A stretch of DNA of 64,000 nucleotides from Solimonas aquatica (GTDB taxonomy: Bacteria; Pseudomonadota; Gammaproteobacteria; Nevskiales; Nevskiaceae): NCBI RefSeq assembly GCF_900111015.1, contig NZ_FOFS01000006.1:87014-151013 (forward strand), in the 5' to 3' direction. A model generated the notes under the pieces. That model did not search any database, was not told where the DNA came from, and worked only from the letters and a program-made list of their open reading frames with translations. Numbering within the stretch: the first letter of the stretch is position 1; each line of letters starts with the position of its first letter. Both the position numbers and the translations under genes were made by a program. Below are positions 1 through 7,831 of this stretch, piece after piece.

Positions 1-1
1 G

Positions 2-1018
2 CTTGCCCAGCCGGCGGCGTTTCGCGTCGGCGGCAAATGGTTTCTGCTGTTCGGTTCCGGACCGGATGATGCGAGGCGCGCCAGCGCCAGCAGCAGCGCG
101 CGGCTCTACGTCTACGATCTTGCGGCTGCACGCTATGTCAGCGGCTACGCGCCACGCGATCTCGGCAGCCTGGCACCGGCGAGCTTCATCGGCAGCGCGG
201 TGGCCGTGGACTGGAATCTGGATTTCAACACCGACTCGCTTTACTTCGGCACCGCCAGCGGCGAGGCTGCCACGCCCGGCGGTCGCCTGCTGCGTCTGGA
301 TCTGCACGACAGTCCCGAGCCATCGGCCTGGACCCTGCACAGCGTGCTGGAAGCGCGACGCCCGCTGCTGGAAAAACCCGCGCCGCGTCTGGACGCGCAG
401 CAAAGGCGCTGGCTGTATCTGGGCAGCGGCCGTCTGCTCAGCGACAGCGATGGCAGCAGCCGCGCCGCGCAGGCGGCCTTGGGTGTCATCGACGACGGCA
501 GCACGCTGCTCGATGCCGAACAGCTCTACAACAGCAGCGCCGCCAGTCTCGATGGCCGCGACACGGTGAGCGGCATCAGCGGCATCCGCAGCCTCGCACA
601 GCTGCGCAGCGCGGTGGCGGCACGCGGCGGCTGGCGCGTGGACCTGCCGGTGGAAAGCAGCGCCGAACGCGCCAGCGCCGCGCCGCTGCTGGCGGACGGC
701 AGCCTGCTGCTGGCCACCGCCATCCCCACCGCCGCCGGCAGCTGTCTGGCCGCGCAGCGCCGCCTGTATGCCCTGGAGCCCGACAGCGGCGCGCTGCGTC
801 TGCGCACTGGCGCGGATGCAGCCGGCGCATTAAGGTCCGCCACGGCGCTGGGCGCGGGACCGCCGCTCAAACCCGCCTTGCTGCTGGCGGGCGGCAAGAC
901 CCCCGCCCCGCCGCTGCGCATCCTGCCCGGTGCAGGTGCGGTGCTGAATGCGCCGCAGGCGGATCACGGTGCGCCGGCTGGCAGCGGTGAAATCGACTGG
1001 TGGGAACTGCATCCATGA
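2..1018 (+). CDS. pilY1: PilY1-type type IV pilus tip protein, C-terminal part (5' truncated by window edge)
   Basis: The open frame enters from the left edge and ends in TGA at 1016-1018. It reads as the end of the beta-propeller-like C-terminal domain of PilY1: the segments KWFLLFGSGPDD, SARLYVYDL and GSAVAVDWNLDFNTDSLYFGT are the recurrent blade pattern of that domain. PilY1 is an exported pilus-tip adhesin and mechanosensor that works with the minor pilins. The stop overlaps the ATG of the next gene (ATGA), which encodes a pilin-like protein, matching the usual pilY1-pilE order at the end of a fimU-pilVWXY1E operon. Family assignment rests on the C-terminal third only; the calcium-binding loop and N-terminal domain lie outside the window. 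Confidence 0.72.
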   Translation, partial: LAQPAAFRVGGKWFLLFGSGPDDARRASASSSARLYVYDLAAARYVSGYAPRDLGSLAPASFIGSAVAVDWNLDFNTDSLYFGTASGEAATPGGRLLRLDLHDSPEPSAWTLHSVLEARRPLLEKPAPRLDAQQRRWLYLGSGRLLSDSDGSSRAAQAALGVIDDGSTLLDAEQLYNSSAASLDGRDTVSGISGIRSLAQLRSAVAARGGWRVDLPVESSAERASAAPLLADGSLLLATAIPTAAGSCLAAQRRLYALEPDSGALRLRTGADAAGALRSATALGAGPPLKPALLLAGGKTPAPPLRILPGAGAVLNAPQADHGAPAGSGEIDWWELHP

Positions 1019-1473
1019 GCAGAACACACAGGCAGCAGGGGCTGACACTGATCGAGCTGGTGCTCACGCTGCTGCTGGCCGCGCTGCTGGCCATGATGGC
1101 CGTGCATCTGCATCAATCCAGCATCCTGCGCAGCCATCGCGCCCTGGCCACGCGCACGCTGGCCGAACTGGCCGCACAGCAGGAGCAATACCGGCTGCTG
1201 CATCAAAGCTACGCGCAGGATTTTTCGCAGCTGCTGCAGCGTGACAGCGCGCAGCTCTACGTGCACGAGGACGGCAGCCTCGTGAACCAGAGCGACGCGG
1301 CAAGCCGCTACGCCATCAGCCTGCAGGCGCAGGCGGAAGGCTTCCTGCTGGAAGCGCGCGCCGTCGGCCTGCAGCTGAACGACACGCCCTGCCAGAGCTG
1401 GACGCTCGACGCACAAGGACGCAAGAGCGCCGACGGCAGCAGCCGCGACGCGCTGCGCGAGTGCTGGCCTTGA
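1015..1473 (+). CDS. pilE: PilE-like type IV pilin / minor pilin
   Basis: This 152-residue protein begins with a short basic leader followed by QQG/LTLIELVLTLLLAALLAMM, the class III prepilin signal cleaved by PilD after Gly, with Glu at mature position 5 and a long hydrophobic alpha-helix. The C-terminal part has two cysteines (QSW-preceding Cys and the penultimate CWP) that could form the usual pilin disulfide loop. The ATG at 1015 overlaps the stop of pilY1, so translation is probably coupled. A GTG at 1000 in the same frame would add five residues, but the ATG keeps a normal leader length. Position after pilY1 is that of pilE in gammaproteobacterial minor-pilin operons. Confidence 0.85.
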   Translation: MSRTHRQQGLTLIELVLTLLLAALLAMMAVHLHQSSILRSHRALATRTLAELAAQQEQYRLLHQSYAQDFSQLLQRDSAQLYVHEDGSLVNQSDAASRYAISLQAQAEGFLLEARAVGLQLNDTPCQSWTLDAQGRKSADGSSRDALRECWP

Positions 1474-1520
1474 ACGCGCTGCAGGCATGCGCCAGGCCTG
1501 CGCTGCTGATGGCAGCTGAC

Positions 1521-1559
1521 TCCCCCTCACCCTGACCCGCTCCCCATCGCTGCGCGATG
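1521..1559. repeat. Left half of a REP-type hairpin interrupted by prophage DNA
   Basis: The sequence runs CCCCTCACCC...CTCCCCATCGCTGCGCGATG and stops being repeat-like at 1559. Joined to 2885 onward it would restore an inverted repeat with arms CTCCCCATCGC and GCGATGAGGGAG. A related intact hairpin with the same core (TCGCTGCACGATG) is present at 34656-34692. Confidence 0.6.
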
Positions 1560-2057
1560 TGGTGCGGATGGTGGAGGGGCAAAAAACATGGCGGGATTTT
1601 GATCGGCCAGATATCCGCACCATCGCTGACGCTGATCGCATCGCGGCGCCACCCATGCTACCGATGGCGGAAACGCGTGAGGCTGCGGTGGCTGAGGTGT
1701 TCGGCGTCTCGCCGGAGCAGAGGCAGCGTGTGTTTTACACGCCCATCGAGCCGGTGATCGTCGACTACTCGCGCCTGCCTCACATGGTGGAAAAGCCACA
1801 GGACGCACGCGAGCGTTACGCCCTCCACGCACTGAGCGCCCTTGCAGACCCCTATGAGATCTATGTTGACCGAGTACGAAGACGGCTTCCGGACCCGATA
1901 CATCGGGGTCTTTAGGGGCAACTCACAACTGCTGGTGGTGGTGCGCATCAATCAGGACGGCACGATGGTCTACAACTACATGCACGGCAGCGACAAGCGC
2001 CTGAACCAGCTCCGAGTTGGGCAGCTGATCTATACGAGGGAAGAGGGAAAAAGGTGA
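1559..2057 (+). pseudogene. MuF-type phage protein C-terminal PBECR nuclease-like domain, truncated and frameshifted
   Basis: Two overlapping frames make one protein tail. Frame 2 encodes RVFYTPIEPVIVDY and continues to HALSALADPYEIYV; frame 3 then continues with TEYEDGFRTRYIGVF, VVVRINQDGTMVYNYM and LNQLRVGQLIYTREEGKR to a stop at 2055-2057. The pattern DPYEIW-x-EYEDGxRxRYI, followed by a beta strand and KRLNxLRxGxLIY, is that of the phage barnase-EndoU-colicin-RelE-like (PBECR) domains found at the C-terminus of Mu gpF/MuF head proteins. The frame shift lies near 1865-1868. The N-terminal head-morphogenesis domain is missing and the reading frame starts at the end of the flanking direct repeat, so this is a broken remnant. 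Family naming is from memory of the motif, not a search. Confidence 0.6.
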
Positions 2058-2874
2058 GTGGTCTCGCATCGGCCGGGCAGATCCGGCGTAACGCCCCTAA
2101 CGCTGGCTATTGGCATCGGCGCCAGCCAGTTTCGCGCACTCACCGGAGCCCATATTACGGCGACCAGACATGAAAATCGACATCGAGACCAACTTCCCCG
2201 CGGTGCATGCTGCGTTCCTGGATCTGGCCCATCGCGCGGCCGACATGACGCCGGCAATGGAGCAGCTCGCCCACCTGCTGCTGGACGAGTCCGAAGATGC
2301 ATTTGCGCGCCAGCGGTCGCCCAACTCCGGCGACTCCTGGCCGACGCTGGCCGCGACGACCATTCGGGAGCGCGCCGAGCTGGGCTACTGGCCCGGCAAG
2401 ATGCTGCAGCGCACCGGCCACCTGGCTGCGAGCCTGGTGCCCGACCACGGCCCCGACTTCGCGGCGGTCGGCACCAATCTGGATTACGCCGCCGTGATGT
2501 TTTTTGGCGCCGAGCGCGGCGAGTTCGGCTCCACGAGCAAGGGCGCCCCGATCCCCTGGGGCGACATTCCCGGCCGCGAGTACATGGGCCTGTCGGCGGA
2601 GCGAGAGCCCGACGCCCTGGACATCGTCGGCGACTATTTGCTGCGCCTGCCGCCCACGTGATCGATGGAAATTTTGCCGGCGTTTTTTTCCACCGTTTCA
2701 CCCACTACATTGGCGCTTCGCCGACATTTTCCGGCCTAAAATCGGCATTCAAACCCCATTAGAGCCGACTCATAGCCGATTTTTCGCGCTTATTTTTCTG
2801 TCACGCATCTCGCTGATCGTTCGGCTTTTTTTGTTTTCGGGCCTTATTTTCTCTGCCTCAGAACAAACAACCCC
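1560..2874. mobile_element. Mu-like prophage remnant
   Basis: A fragment of about 1.3 kb carries a frameshifted MuF-type C-terminal domain and an intact-looking gpG-like virion morphogenesis gene, in the order these occur in Mu-like head operons. It is bounded by the 10-bp direct repeat CTGCGCGATG (1550-1559 and 2875-2884), and the flanks join into one REP-like hairpin. Base composition drops after 2662 compared with the chromosome. No transposase, portal or tail gene remains, so the element cannot be active. Mu itself duplicates only 5 bp, so the 10-bp repeat may partly reflect the symmetry of the target rather than a clean target-site duplication. Confidence 0.6.
2170..2661 (+). CDS. Phage virion morphogenesis protein, Mu gpG-like
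   Basis: This 163-residue protein contains the features of the phage virion morphogenesis (gpG) family: an N-terminal helical segment, then FARQRSPNSGDSWPTLAATTI, a GKMLQRTGHLAASL stretch and the C-terminal IPWGDIPGREYMGLS motif that is characteristic of the family. In Mu-like phages gpG is a head-tail completion factor encoded just downstream of gpF, as here. The frame is uninterrupted and of near normal length. The ATG at 2170 is preferred; a TTG at 2110 would add 20 residues that do not look like the family. With no other structural genes present, it is a relic that is probably not under selection as a phage gene. Confidence 0.75.
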   Translation: MKIDIETNFPAVHAAFLDLAHRAADMTPAMEQLAHLLLDESEDAFARQRSPNSGDSWPTLAATTIRERAELGYWPGKMLQRTGHLAASLVPDHGPDFAAVGTNLDYAAVMFFGAERGEFGSTSKGAPIPWGDIPGREYMGLSAEREPDALDIVGDYLLRLPPT

Positions 2875-2946
2875 CTGCGCGATGAGGGAGAGGGAAATGG
2901 GTCGATGCGGCTGCGCGGATTTCTGAAACTGCCCTGGCGCCGGCAT
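2662..2946. other. AT-rich gene-free end of the prophage remnant
   Basis: No convincing gene is visible. The stretch has runs of T and A unlike the surrounding chromosome, consistent with leftover phage DNA up to about 2874. The right half of the interrupted REP hairpin (GCGATGAGGGAGAGGG) occupies 2879-2894, and the stop of the next minus-strand gene lies at 2947. Confidence 0.5.
2875..2902. repeat. Right half of the interrupted REP-type hairpin with the 10-bp direct repeat
   Basis: CTGCGCGATG at 2875-2884 repeats 1550-1559 exactly and is followed by AGGGAGAGGGAAATGGGTC, which is complementary to GACCCGCTCCC on the left side (1534-1544). Together the halves form one palindromic unit. Confidence 0.6.
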
Positions 2947-5100
2947 TCAGGCCGCCGCACTCACCCGCACCGCCAGACCATTGAGCGCGGCATTGCCGGA
3001 GAGTGCGTCCAGCGCCTGCTCGTCGGTGAGATCGTTGATGCTCTGCCCGCCCTGCTCGCGCGCGATGCGCAGGCGCACGCCGCTGCGGGCATGACCCCAG
3101 CCATGCGGCAGCGACACCACGCCGCGCATGATGTCCTCGGTGGCCTGCACTTCCACTTCCACGGCGCCGACGCGCGAGCGCACGCTGACCCGTGCGCCGT
3201 CGGCAATGCCGCGCGCGGCCAGATCCTGCGGATGCATGAACAGCTGATGGCGCGGCTTGCCTTTCACCAGGCGCTGCGCGTTGTGCATCCAGGAGTTGTT
3301 GCTGCGCACATGACGGCGTCCGATCAGCCACAGCTCCTCGGCCCCCGGCACGGCGGCTTCCTGCGCGCCCAGATGCGCATCCAGGCGCGCGAGGTCCGCG
3401 AGCACCGCCGGCACCGCCACCGCGATGCGCCGGTTTTTGGTCTTGAGCCGCTGCGGCAGGCAGCTGCGCAGCGCGCCCAGATCGATGCCTTCAGGCCGCG
3501 CACGCAGCTTGGCCAGCGTCAGCTTGTGCGCGCTCTTGCGCCCGTAAGGGCCCATGCGCAGCGCGATGTCGAGCAGGCGATGCGGCGGCAGGCGCGCGAG
3601 GATTTCGTTGCCCAGGCGCTTGAACAGCGAACCCTGCGCGCCCAGCTCGGCGCGCAGACGCCGGCCCAGGCGCGCGAAGATTTCCCAGTCATGCAGCGCA
3701 CCCGCCGGCTTGGGCAGTACCGCCGGGCTGTACTTGACGGTGTTGCGCACCGCGAGGTGGTGAAAAATGATGTCGTAGTGATCGTGTTCCAGGCGGCTGG
3801 TCGGCGGCAGGATGTAATGCGCAAAGCGCGTGGTCTCGTTGCAGAAGCAGTCGATGCTGACCATCAGCTCCAGGCCGGCGAGCGCCTTCTCCAGCTGCCG
3901 GCCATTGGGCGTGGACAGCACCGGATTGCCGGCCACCGTGTACAGCGCGCGCACCTGGCCTTCGCCCGGCGTGAGGATTTCCTCGGCCAGCGCCGCCACC
4001 GGCAGCTCGCCGCCGAATTCCGGCAGGCCGCGCACGCGGCTCTGCCACACGCCCATATGTCCACGCTTGCCGGCATCGGCCACCAGATCGAAAGCCGGCT
4101 GCGGAAACATCAGGCCGCCTTCGCGATCCAGATTGTCGGTGACGATGTTGAGCAGCGCGATGGCCCACTGGCAGACGGTGCCGAAGGCCTGCACCGAGAC
4201 GCCCATGCGGCCGTACACCGCTGCCGCCCTGGCAGTGCGCAGCTCGTCGGCGATGCCGCGTATGGCCTCGGCGCTGATGCCGGTGACGCGCGCCGCGCGC
4301 TCCGGCGTATAAGCCTCGAGCTGCGCCGCCACTTCATCCAGACCTTCGACCAGCGGCGCGAGCCGGCGCGGACGCAGACCGTGTTCATTGAGCAGCACCT
4401 GGAGCAGCGCCAGCAGCAGCGCGGCATCGCTGCCGGGCCGGATGAAATGATGCGCGCTGGCCAGCTGCGCGGTTTCCGTGCGGCGCGGATCGATCAGCAC
4501 CAGCTTGCCGCCGCGCGCCTGCAGCGCCTTCAGGCGCTCGCGAAAATCCGGCACCGTCCACAGGCTGCCGTTGGAGGCCATGGGATTGGCGCCGAGCATC
4601 AGGATGTAATCGCTGCGGTCGATGTCCGGCACCGGCAGCATCAGCTGATGGCCGTACAACCACATCGCCACCAGATGATGCGGCAGCTGATCCACGGAAG
4701 TCGCCGAATAGCGGTTGCGGGTTTTCAGCGGCGAGAACAGCTGCGGCGAATGGGTGAGATTGCCCCAGTTGTGGACCGAGGGATTGCCGGCGTACACGGC
4801 GATGCTGTTGTTGCCGTGCGCGCGGCGGATGGCGGCGGTCTTCTGCGCAATCTCGGTGAACGCCTGCGCCCAGGAGATTTCCTGCCACTGCTCGCCCACG
4901 CGCTTGACCGGCTTGCGCAGACGATCCGGGTCTTCGTGCAGATCCTGCAGGGCCACGGCCTTGGGGCAGATGTGCCCGCGCGAGAGCGGATCGCGCTCGT
5001 CACCGCGTATGGACACGATGCGGCCGTCGCGCACGCGGAACTCCAGACCGCAGATCGCCTCGCAGAGATTACAGGCGCCGTAATGCGTGCTCTCGCTCAT
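2947..5100 (-). CDS. Molybdopterin-dependent oxidoreductase (formate dehydrogenase/nitrate reductase-like, BisC type)
   Basis: The 717-residue protein has the domain order of the DMSO-reductase superfamily. The N-terminal 4Fe-4S site is made by Cys10, Cys13, Cys17 and Cys45 (GACNLCEAIC...GHICPK). The bis-MGD domains follow, with YAGNPSVHNWG, LMLGANPMASNG, VLIDPRRTETA and GNPVLSTPNG, and a C-terminal cap begins near NNSWMHNAQRL. No signal peptide or Tat motif is present, so it is probably cytoplasmic. I see no Cys or Sec at the usual molybdenum-ligand position; the region RNRYSATSVDQLP suggests Ser or another ligand. The substrate cannot be read from sequence. The ATG at 5100 is chosen because the Fe-S motif starts nine residues later. 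The PAP2 gene stops 68 bp upstream on the same strand, so co-transcription is possible. Confidence 0.8.
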   Translation of the reverse strand: MSESTHYGACNLCEAICGLEFRVRDGRIVSIRGDERDPLSRGHICPKAVALQDLHEDPDRLRKPVKRVGEQWQEISWAQAFTEIAQKTAAIRRAHGNNSIAVYAGNPSVHNWGNLTHSPQLFSPLKTRNRYSATSVDQLPHHLVAMWLYGHQLMLPVPDIDRSDYILMLGANPMASNGSLWTVPDFRERLKALQARGGKLVLIDPRRTETAQLASAHHFIRPGSDAALLLALLQVLLNEHGLRPRRLAPLVEGLDEVAAQLEAYTPERAARVTGISAEAIRGIADELRTARAAAVYGRMGVSVQAFGTVCQWAIALLNIVTDNLDREGGLMFPQPAFDLVADAGKRGHMGVWQSRVRGLPEFGGELPVAALAEEILTPGEGQVRALYTVAGNPVLSTPNGRQLEKALAGLELMVSIDCFCNETTRFAHYILPPTSRLEHDHYDIIFHHLAVRNTVKYSPAVLPKPAGALHDWEIFARLGRRLRAELGAQGSLFKRLGNEILARLPPHRLLDIALRMGPYGRKSAHKLTLAKLRARPEGIDLGALRSCLPQRLKTKNRRIAVAVPAVLADLARLDAHLGAQEAAVPGAEELWLIGRRHVRSNNSWMHNAQRLVKGKPRHQLFMHPQDLAARGIADGARVSVRSRVGAVEVEVQATEDIMRGVVSLPHGWGHARSGVRLRIAREQGGQSINDLTDEQALDALSGNAALNGLAVRVSAAA

Positions 5101-5168
5101 GCCGCTCTCCCGAATGTTTCTGTCTGTGCCGACATGGTGAGCCGAGACCGCGCGCTTGAGAAGCCGTG

Positions 5169-5816
5169 CTAGTCCAGCGCCGGCCATCGCCAGCGCCGCC
5201 ACAGCGCGCTGACCATCAGGCAAGTGCCCAGCACCACCAGATACGAGCCCAGCACATCGCTGGCGAAGTGCTTGCCCTGCAGCATGCGCACCGCCCCGAT
5301 GCTCACACCGGCGGCGATGCCCAGCCAGTGCCAGCGCCGCCGCTGCCGCGGCCAGGCATAGCCGAAGGCCAGCAGGTAGAAGCCCATCACCGCATGGCCG
5401 CTGACGAAGGAGCAGTTCTTGTCGCAGTACCGGCTCGGCACTGCCGCCGGCACCAGCGGCTGCGTGCCGCCGAAGACCTGCGTCTCCACCGGGCGCGGCC
5501 GGCCCCAGTGATCCTTGAGCAGGGGATGCGCAATCAGGCCCGGGCCCAGCGCCAGCACCAGCAGCAGAAAGCCGGCGCGCGCGCGCAGCGGCCGCAGCGA
5601 AGGCCGCAGGCTGCCGGCGAGCAGCGCCAGCAGCAGCCCGGCAATCAGCAGCGGCGCGAGCACATTCACCGCACGATAGATCAGCAGCACGGCCGGCGCC
5701 TGCGCCCAAACGAAGCCTTCTCCCGCGCGATAGCCGATGCTGCTCAAGGCCACATCCAGCTGCGGGAACAGGGCGAACAGCAGCAGCAGGAGCAATCCGG
5801 CGATCAGCTGCGGCAT
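5169..5816 (-). CDS. PAP2-family membrane phosphatase
   Basis: This 215-residue membrane protein has several hydrophobic helices and all three motifs of the PAP2/phosphatidic acid phosphatase family: KDHWGRPRP (KX6RP), SFVSGHA (with the catalytic SGH), and RMLQGKHFASDV (RX5HX3D). The family removes phosphate from lipid phosphates at the membrane, for example phosphatidylglycerol phosphate, undecaprenyl pyrophosphate or lipid A. Its start overlaps the end of the ArnT-like gene by 13 bp, so the two are translationally linked. Because of that partner, recycling of undecaprenyl phosphate or dephosphorylation of lipid A are the most natural roles, but this is inference. Confidence 0.85.
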   Translation of the reverse strand: MPQLIAGLLLLLLFALFPQLDVALSSIGYRAGEGFVWAQAPAVLLIYRAVNVLAPLLIAGLLLALLAGSLRPSLRPLRARAGFLLLVLALGPGLIAHPLLKDHWGRPRPVETQVFGGTQPLVPAAVPSRYCDKNCSFVSGHAVMGFYLLAFGYAWPRQRRRWHWLGIAAGVSIGAVRMLQGKHFASDVLGSYLVVLGTCLMVSALWRRWRWPALD

Positions 5817-7273
5817 GCCTGCAAATCTCCATCGCGGGTGATCAGCACCAGCTGCAAGTCGAGCGCGGCATCGCGGCGCAGCGGCACGTGAATGGGCGCC
5901 AGCCGCTGCGCCTGCGCGACGCGTCCGGCCAGCGTCTGCAAGGCATCGCCGCGCCGCGCCACGTACAGCCAGCAGGCGGCATCGCCGGCCGGCGCCACCA
6001 GATCGTAGTGATGCCGGGGCGCACCGGGCAGGGTCAGCGACTGGATCGCGGTGCCCTCGGGGCGCAGATAATAGGCCAGCTCGGCCAGCACATCGCGCTC
6101 CTCGGCCAGCAGCTGCGCCTGCGGATACTCGCGCCAGACTTCGCGGATCTGCGCGGCCGCCTGACGCCAGCCCATGATGCGCACATAAGGATCATTGCGC
6201 CGCGTCAGCTCCACACCGAAGGCACCGGCCAGGGCGTGGTAGTTGTAGGCCAGCAGACCCAGCAGCACATTGAGCGCGATGGCGGCAGCGAGCCAGACCG
6301 TGCGCTGCTCCCGCAGCGCCTCGCCGACGATGAACAGCACGATGCCGACGAAGGCCAGCGCCGCCCAGTTGCCATTGGCCTTGGCCAGCAGCGCCTGCGC
6401 GGTCATCAGCGCCAGCAGCGGCAGCGAAAACCAGGCCAGCAGGCGCCGGCGTGCTCGTGCAGGTTCATCCAGCGGCAGACGCGGGCGCAGCAGCAGCAAG
6501 CCGAGCAGACCCAGCAAGGGCCCGATGATGGCCAGCTGCTCGCCGATGAAGTCGAGCAAGGCTTTCGGCCGCAGCAGCGCGCCACGATCCCACTGCGCAA
6601 TCGACACCGTGTGATGCACGGTGACCATGCCGCTGTGCAGATTCCAGAGCAGATGCGGCGCGAAGATCGCCAGCGCCAGCAGCGCCGCCGCCCAGGGCTT
6701 CGGCGACTGGAGCAGACGCCGCCAGCTCAGCGGCAAGGCGCCGAGGAAGAAAAACACCATGGGATACTTGGCCAGCAGACCCAGGCCGACCAGCAGGCCC
6801 AGTGCCAGCCACCAGCGCCAGGCGTCTTCGTCCAGCGCGCGCAGCAGGCAGTACAGCGCCCAGATCCAGCAGCACAGCAGCGGCACATCGGTGGACACGA
6901 TCAGCGCCGAGATATCGATGCCGGGCAGCAGCAGGAAGCCCAGCGCGGCGATGGCGCCGACGCGCGCATCGTAGAGCCGCGCACCCACGAAGAAGAAGCC
7001 GAGCGTGCTGAGCGGATACAGCACGAAGCTCGAAGCCTTCACGCACAGCTCGCCGTCACCGCAGACACTGGTGGTCGCCGCAATCAGCCAGGCGATCAGT
7101 GGCGGCTTGGAGAAATAACCCCAGGCCGGCGACTGCGCCCAGTACCAGTACTGCGCTTCATCGACGAACAGTTCCAGCTGCTGCTGGCGCAGCCAGATCA
7201 CCCGCAGCGCGGTGATGCCCAGCGCGCCCAGCAGTACCAGCCAGAAGGCTTGCCGCCGGTCGCCCAGATTCAC
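5804..7273 (-). CDS. ArnT/PMT-type membrane glycosyltransferase (GT83-like)
   Basis: The 489-residue protein starts with a transmembrane helix followed by FVDEAQYWYWAQ, the acidic first periplasmic-loop motif of ArnT-like GT-C transferases, then GYFSKPPLIAWLI and about ten further hydrophobic segments, ending in a soluble C-terminal domain. ArnT enzymes move a sugar from undecaprenyl phosphate to lipid A; related PMT_2 proteins glycosylate other lipids or proteins. The GTG start at 7273 overlaps the TGA of the Nudix gene (GTGA); the frame is open further upstream but would run through the Nudix gene. No arnBCADEF genes are nearby, so the donor sugar is unknown. Confidence 0.8.
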   Translation of the reverse strand: MNLGDRRQAFWLVLLGALGITALRVIWLRQQQLELFVDEAQYWYWAQSPAWGYFSKPPLIAWLIAATTSVCGDGELCVKASSFVLYPLSTLGFFFVGARLYDARVGAIAALGFLLLPGIDISALIVSTDVPLLCCWIWALYCLLRALDEDAWRWWLALGLLVGLGLLAKYPMVFFFLGALPLSWRRLLQSPKPWAAALLALAIFAPHLLWNLHSGMVTVHHTVSIAQWDRGALLRPKALLDFIGEQLAIIGPLLGLLGLLLLRPRLPLDEPARARRRLLAWFSLPLLALMTAQALLAKANGNWAALAFVGIVLFIVGEALREQRTVWLAAAIALNVLLGLLAYNYHALAGAFGVELTRRNDPYVRIMGWRQAAAQIREVWREYPQAQLLAEERDVLAELAYYLRPEGTAIQSLTLPGAPRHHYDLVAPAGDAACWLYVARRGDALQTLAGRVAQAQRLAPIHVPLRRDAALDLQLVLITRDGDLQACRS

Positions 7274-7809
7274 GGCAACTGCGCGCGCAGAAAATACAGC
7301 GCGGTGTAGATGCGCGGCTCGATCAGCAGACCCTCGGCGGCGCGGGCGCGCAGCCAGCCGTCCACCTCGCGCAGCGCCACGCGATGCACGGTGATGTCCT
7401 CGCCCGGCACGCCGCCGCCGGGGCCCACCTTCGTCAGGTCCGTGACGCGCACCAGATGCAGCATCTCGGAAGTCAGGCCGGCGGCCACCGGACCGGAAAT
7501 CAGGATCTCGGCCTGCGCACCGCGATAGCCGGTTTCCTCCTCCAGCTCGCGGATCGCCGAAGCCTCGATGCTTTCGTGGCGGAACTCGTGCTCGTCGCCG
7601 ATCATGCCGGCCGGCAGCTCGATGCAGCGCGCCTGCAGCGGCAGGCGGTACTGCTCCACCAGCAGCAGTTCCTGCGCATCGGTGACGGCGAGAATGAAAC
7701 CCGCGCCGCTGCTGTTGACGCGCGAGACATATTCCCAATGCCGGTCGCGCACCAGGCGCAGAAACCGGCCGCGATGCAGCTCCTGGATGTCGGCTTGCGG
7801 ATCACTCAT
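7270..7809 (-). CDS. Nudix hydrolase, ADP-ribose pyrophosphatase-like
   Basis: A 179-residue protein carries the Nudix box, ending in ESIEASAIRELEEETGY (REx2EExGx core), preceded by the beta-strand IELPAGMIGDE typical of ADP-sugar pyrophosphatases of the NudF type. The segment GLTSEMLHLVRV after the box is also usual in that subfamily. Such enzymes hydrolyse ADP-ribose or nucleotide sugars to the sugar phosphate and AMP in the cytoplasm. The TGA overlaps the GTG of the ArnT-like gene, and rlmJ ends 22 bp upstream. Since the partner gene transfers a lipid-linked sugar, a role on an NDP-sugar is possible; ADP-ribose is the family default. Confidence 0.83.
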   Translation of the reverse strand: MSDPQADIQELHRGRFLRLVRDRHWEYVSRVNSSGAGFILAVTDAQELLLVEQYRLPLQARCIELPAGMIGDEHEFRHESIEASAIRELEEETGYRGAQAEILISGPVAAGLTSEMLHLVRVTDLTKVGPGGGVPGEDITVHRVALREVDGWLRARAAEGLLIEPRIYTALYFLRAQLP

Positions 7810-7831
7810 CGTGTGCTCTCGATCAGCGGGG

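Noticed and set aside
2905..5172. Long plus-strand open frame of 755 codons opposite the molybdopterin oxidoreductase
   Set aside because: It is the antisense shadow of a clear enzyme gene in high-GC DNA, rich in Arg, His and Ala with no domain pattern.
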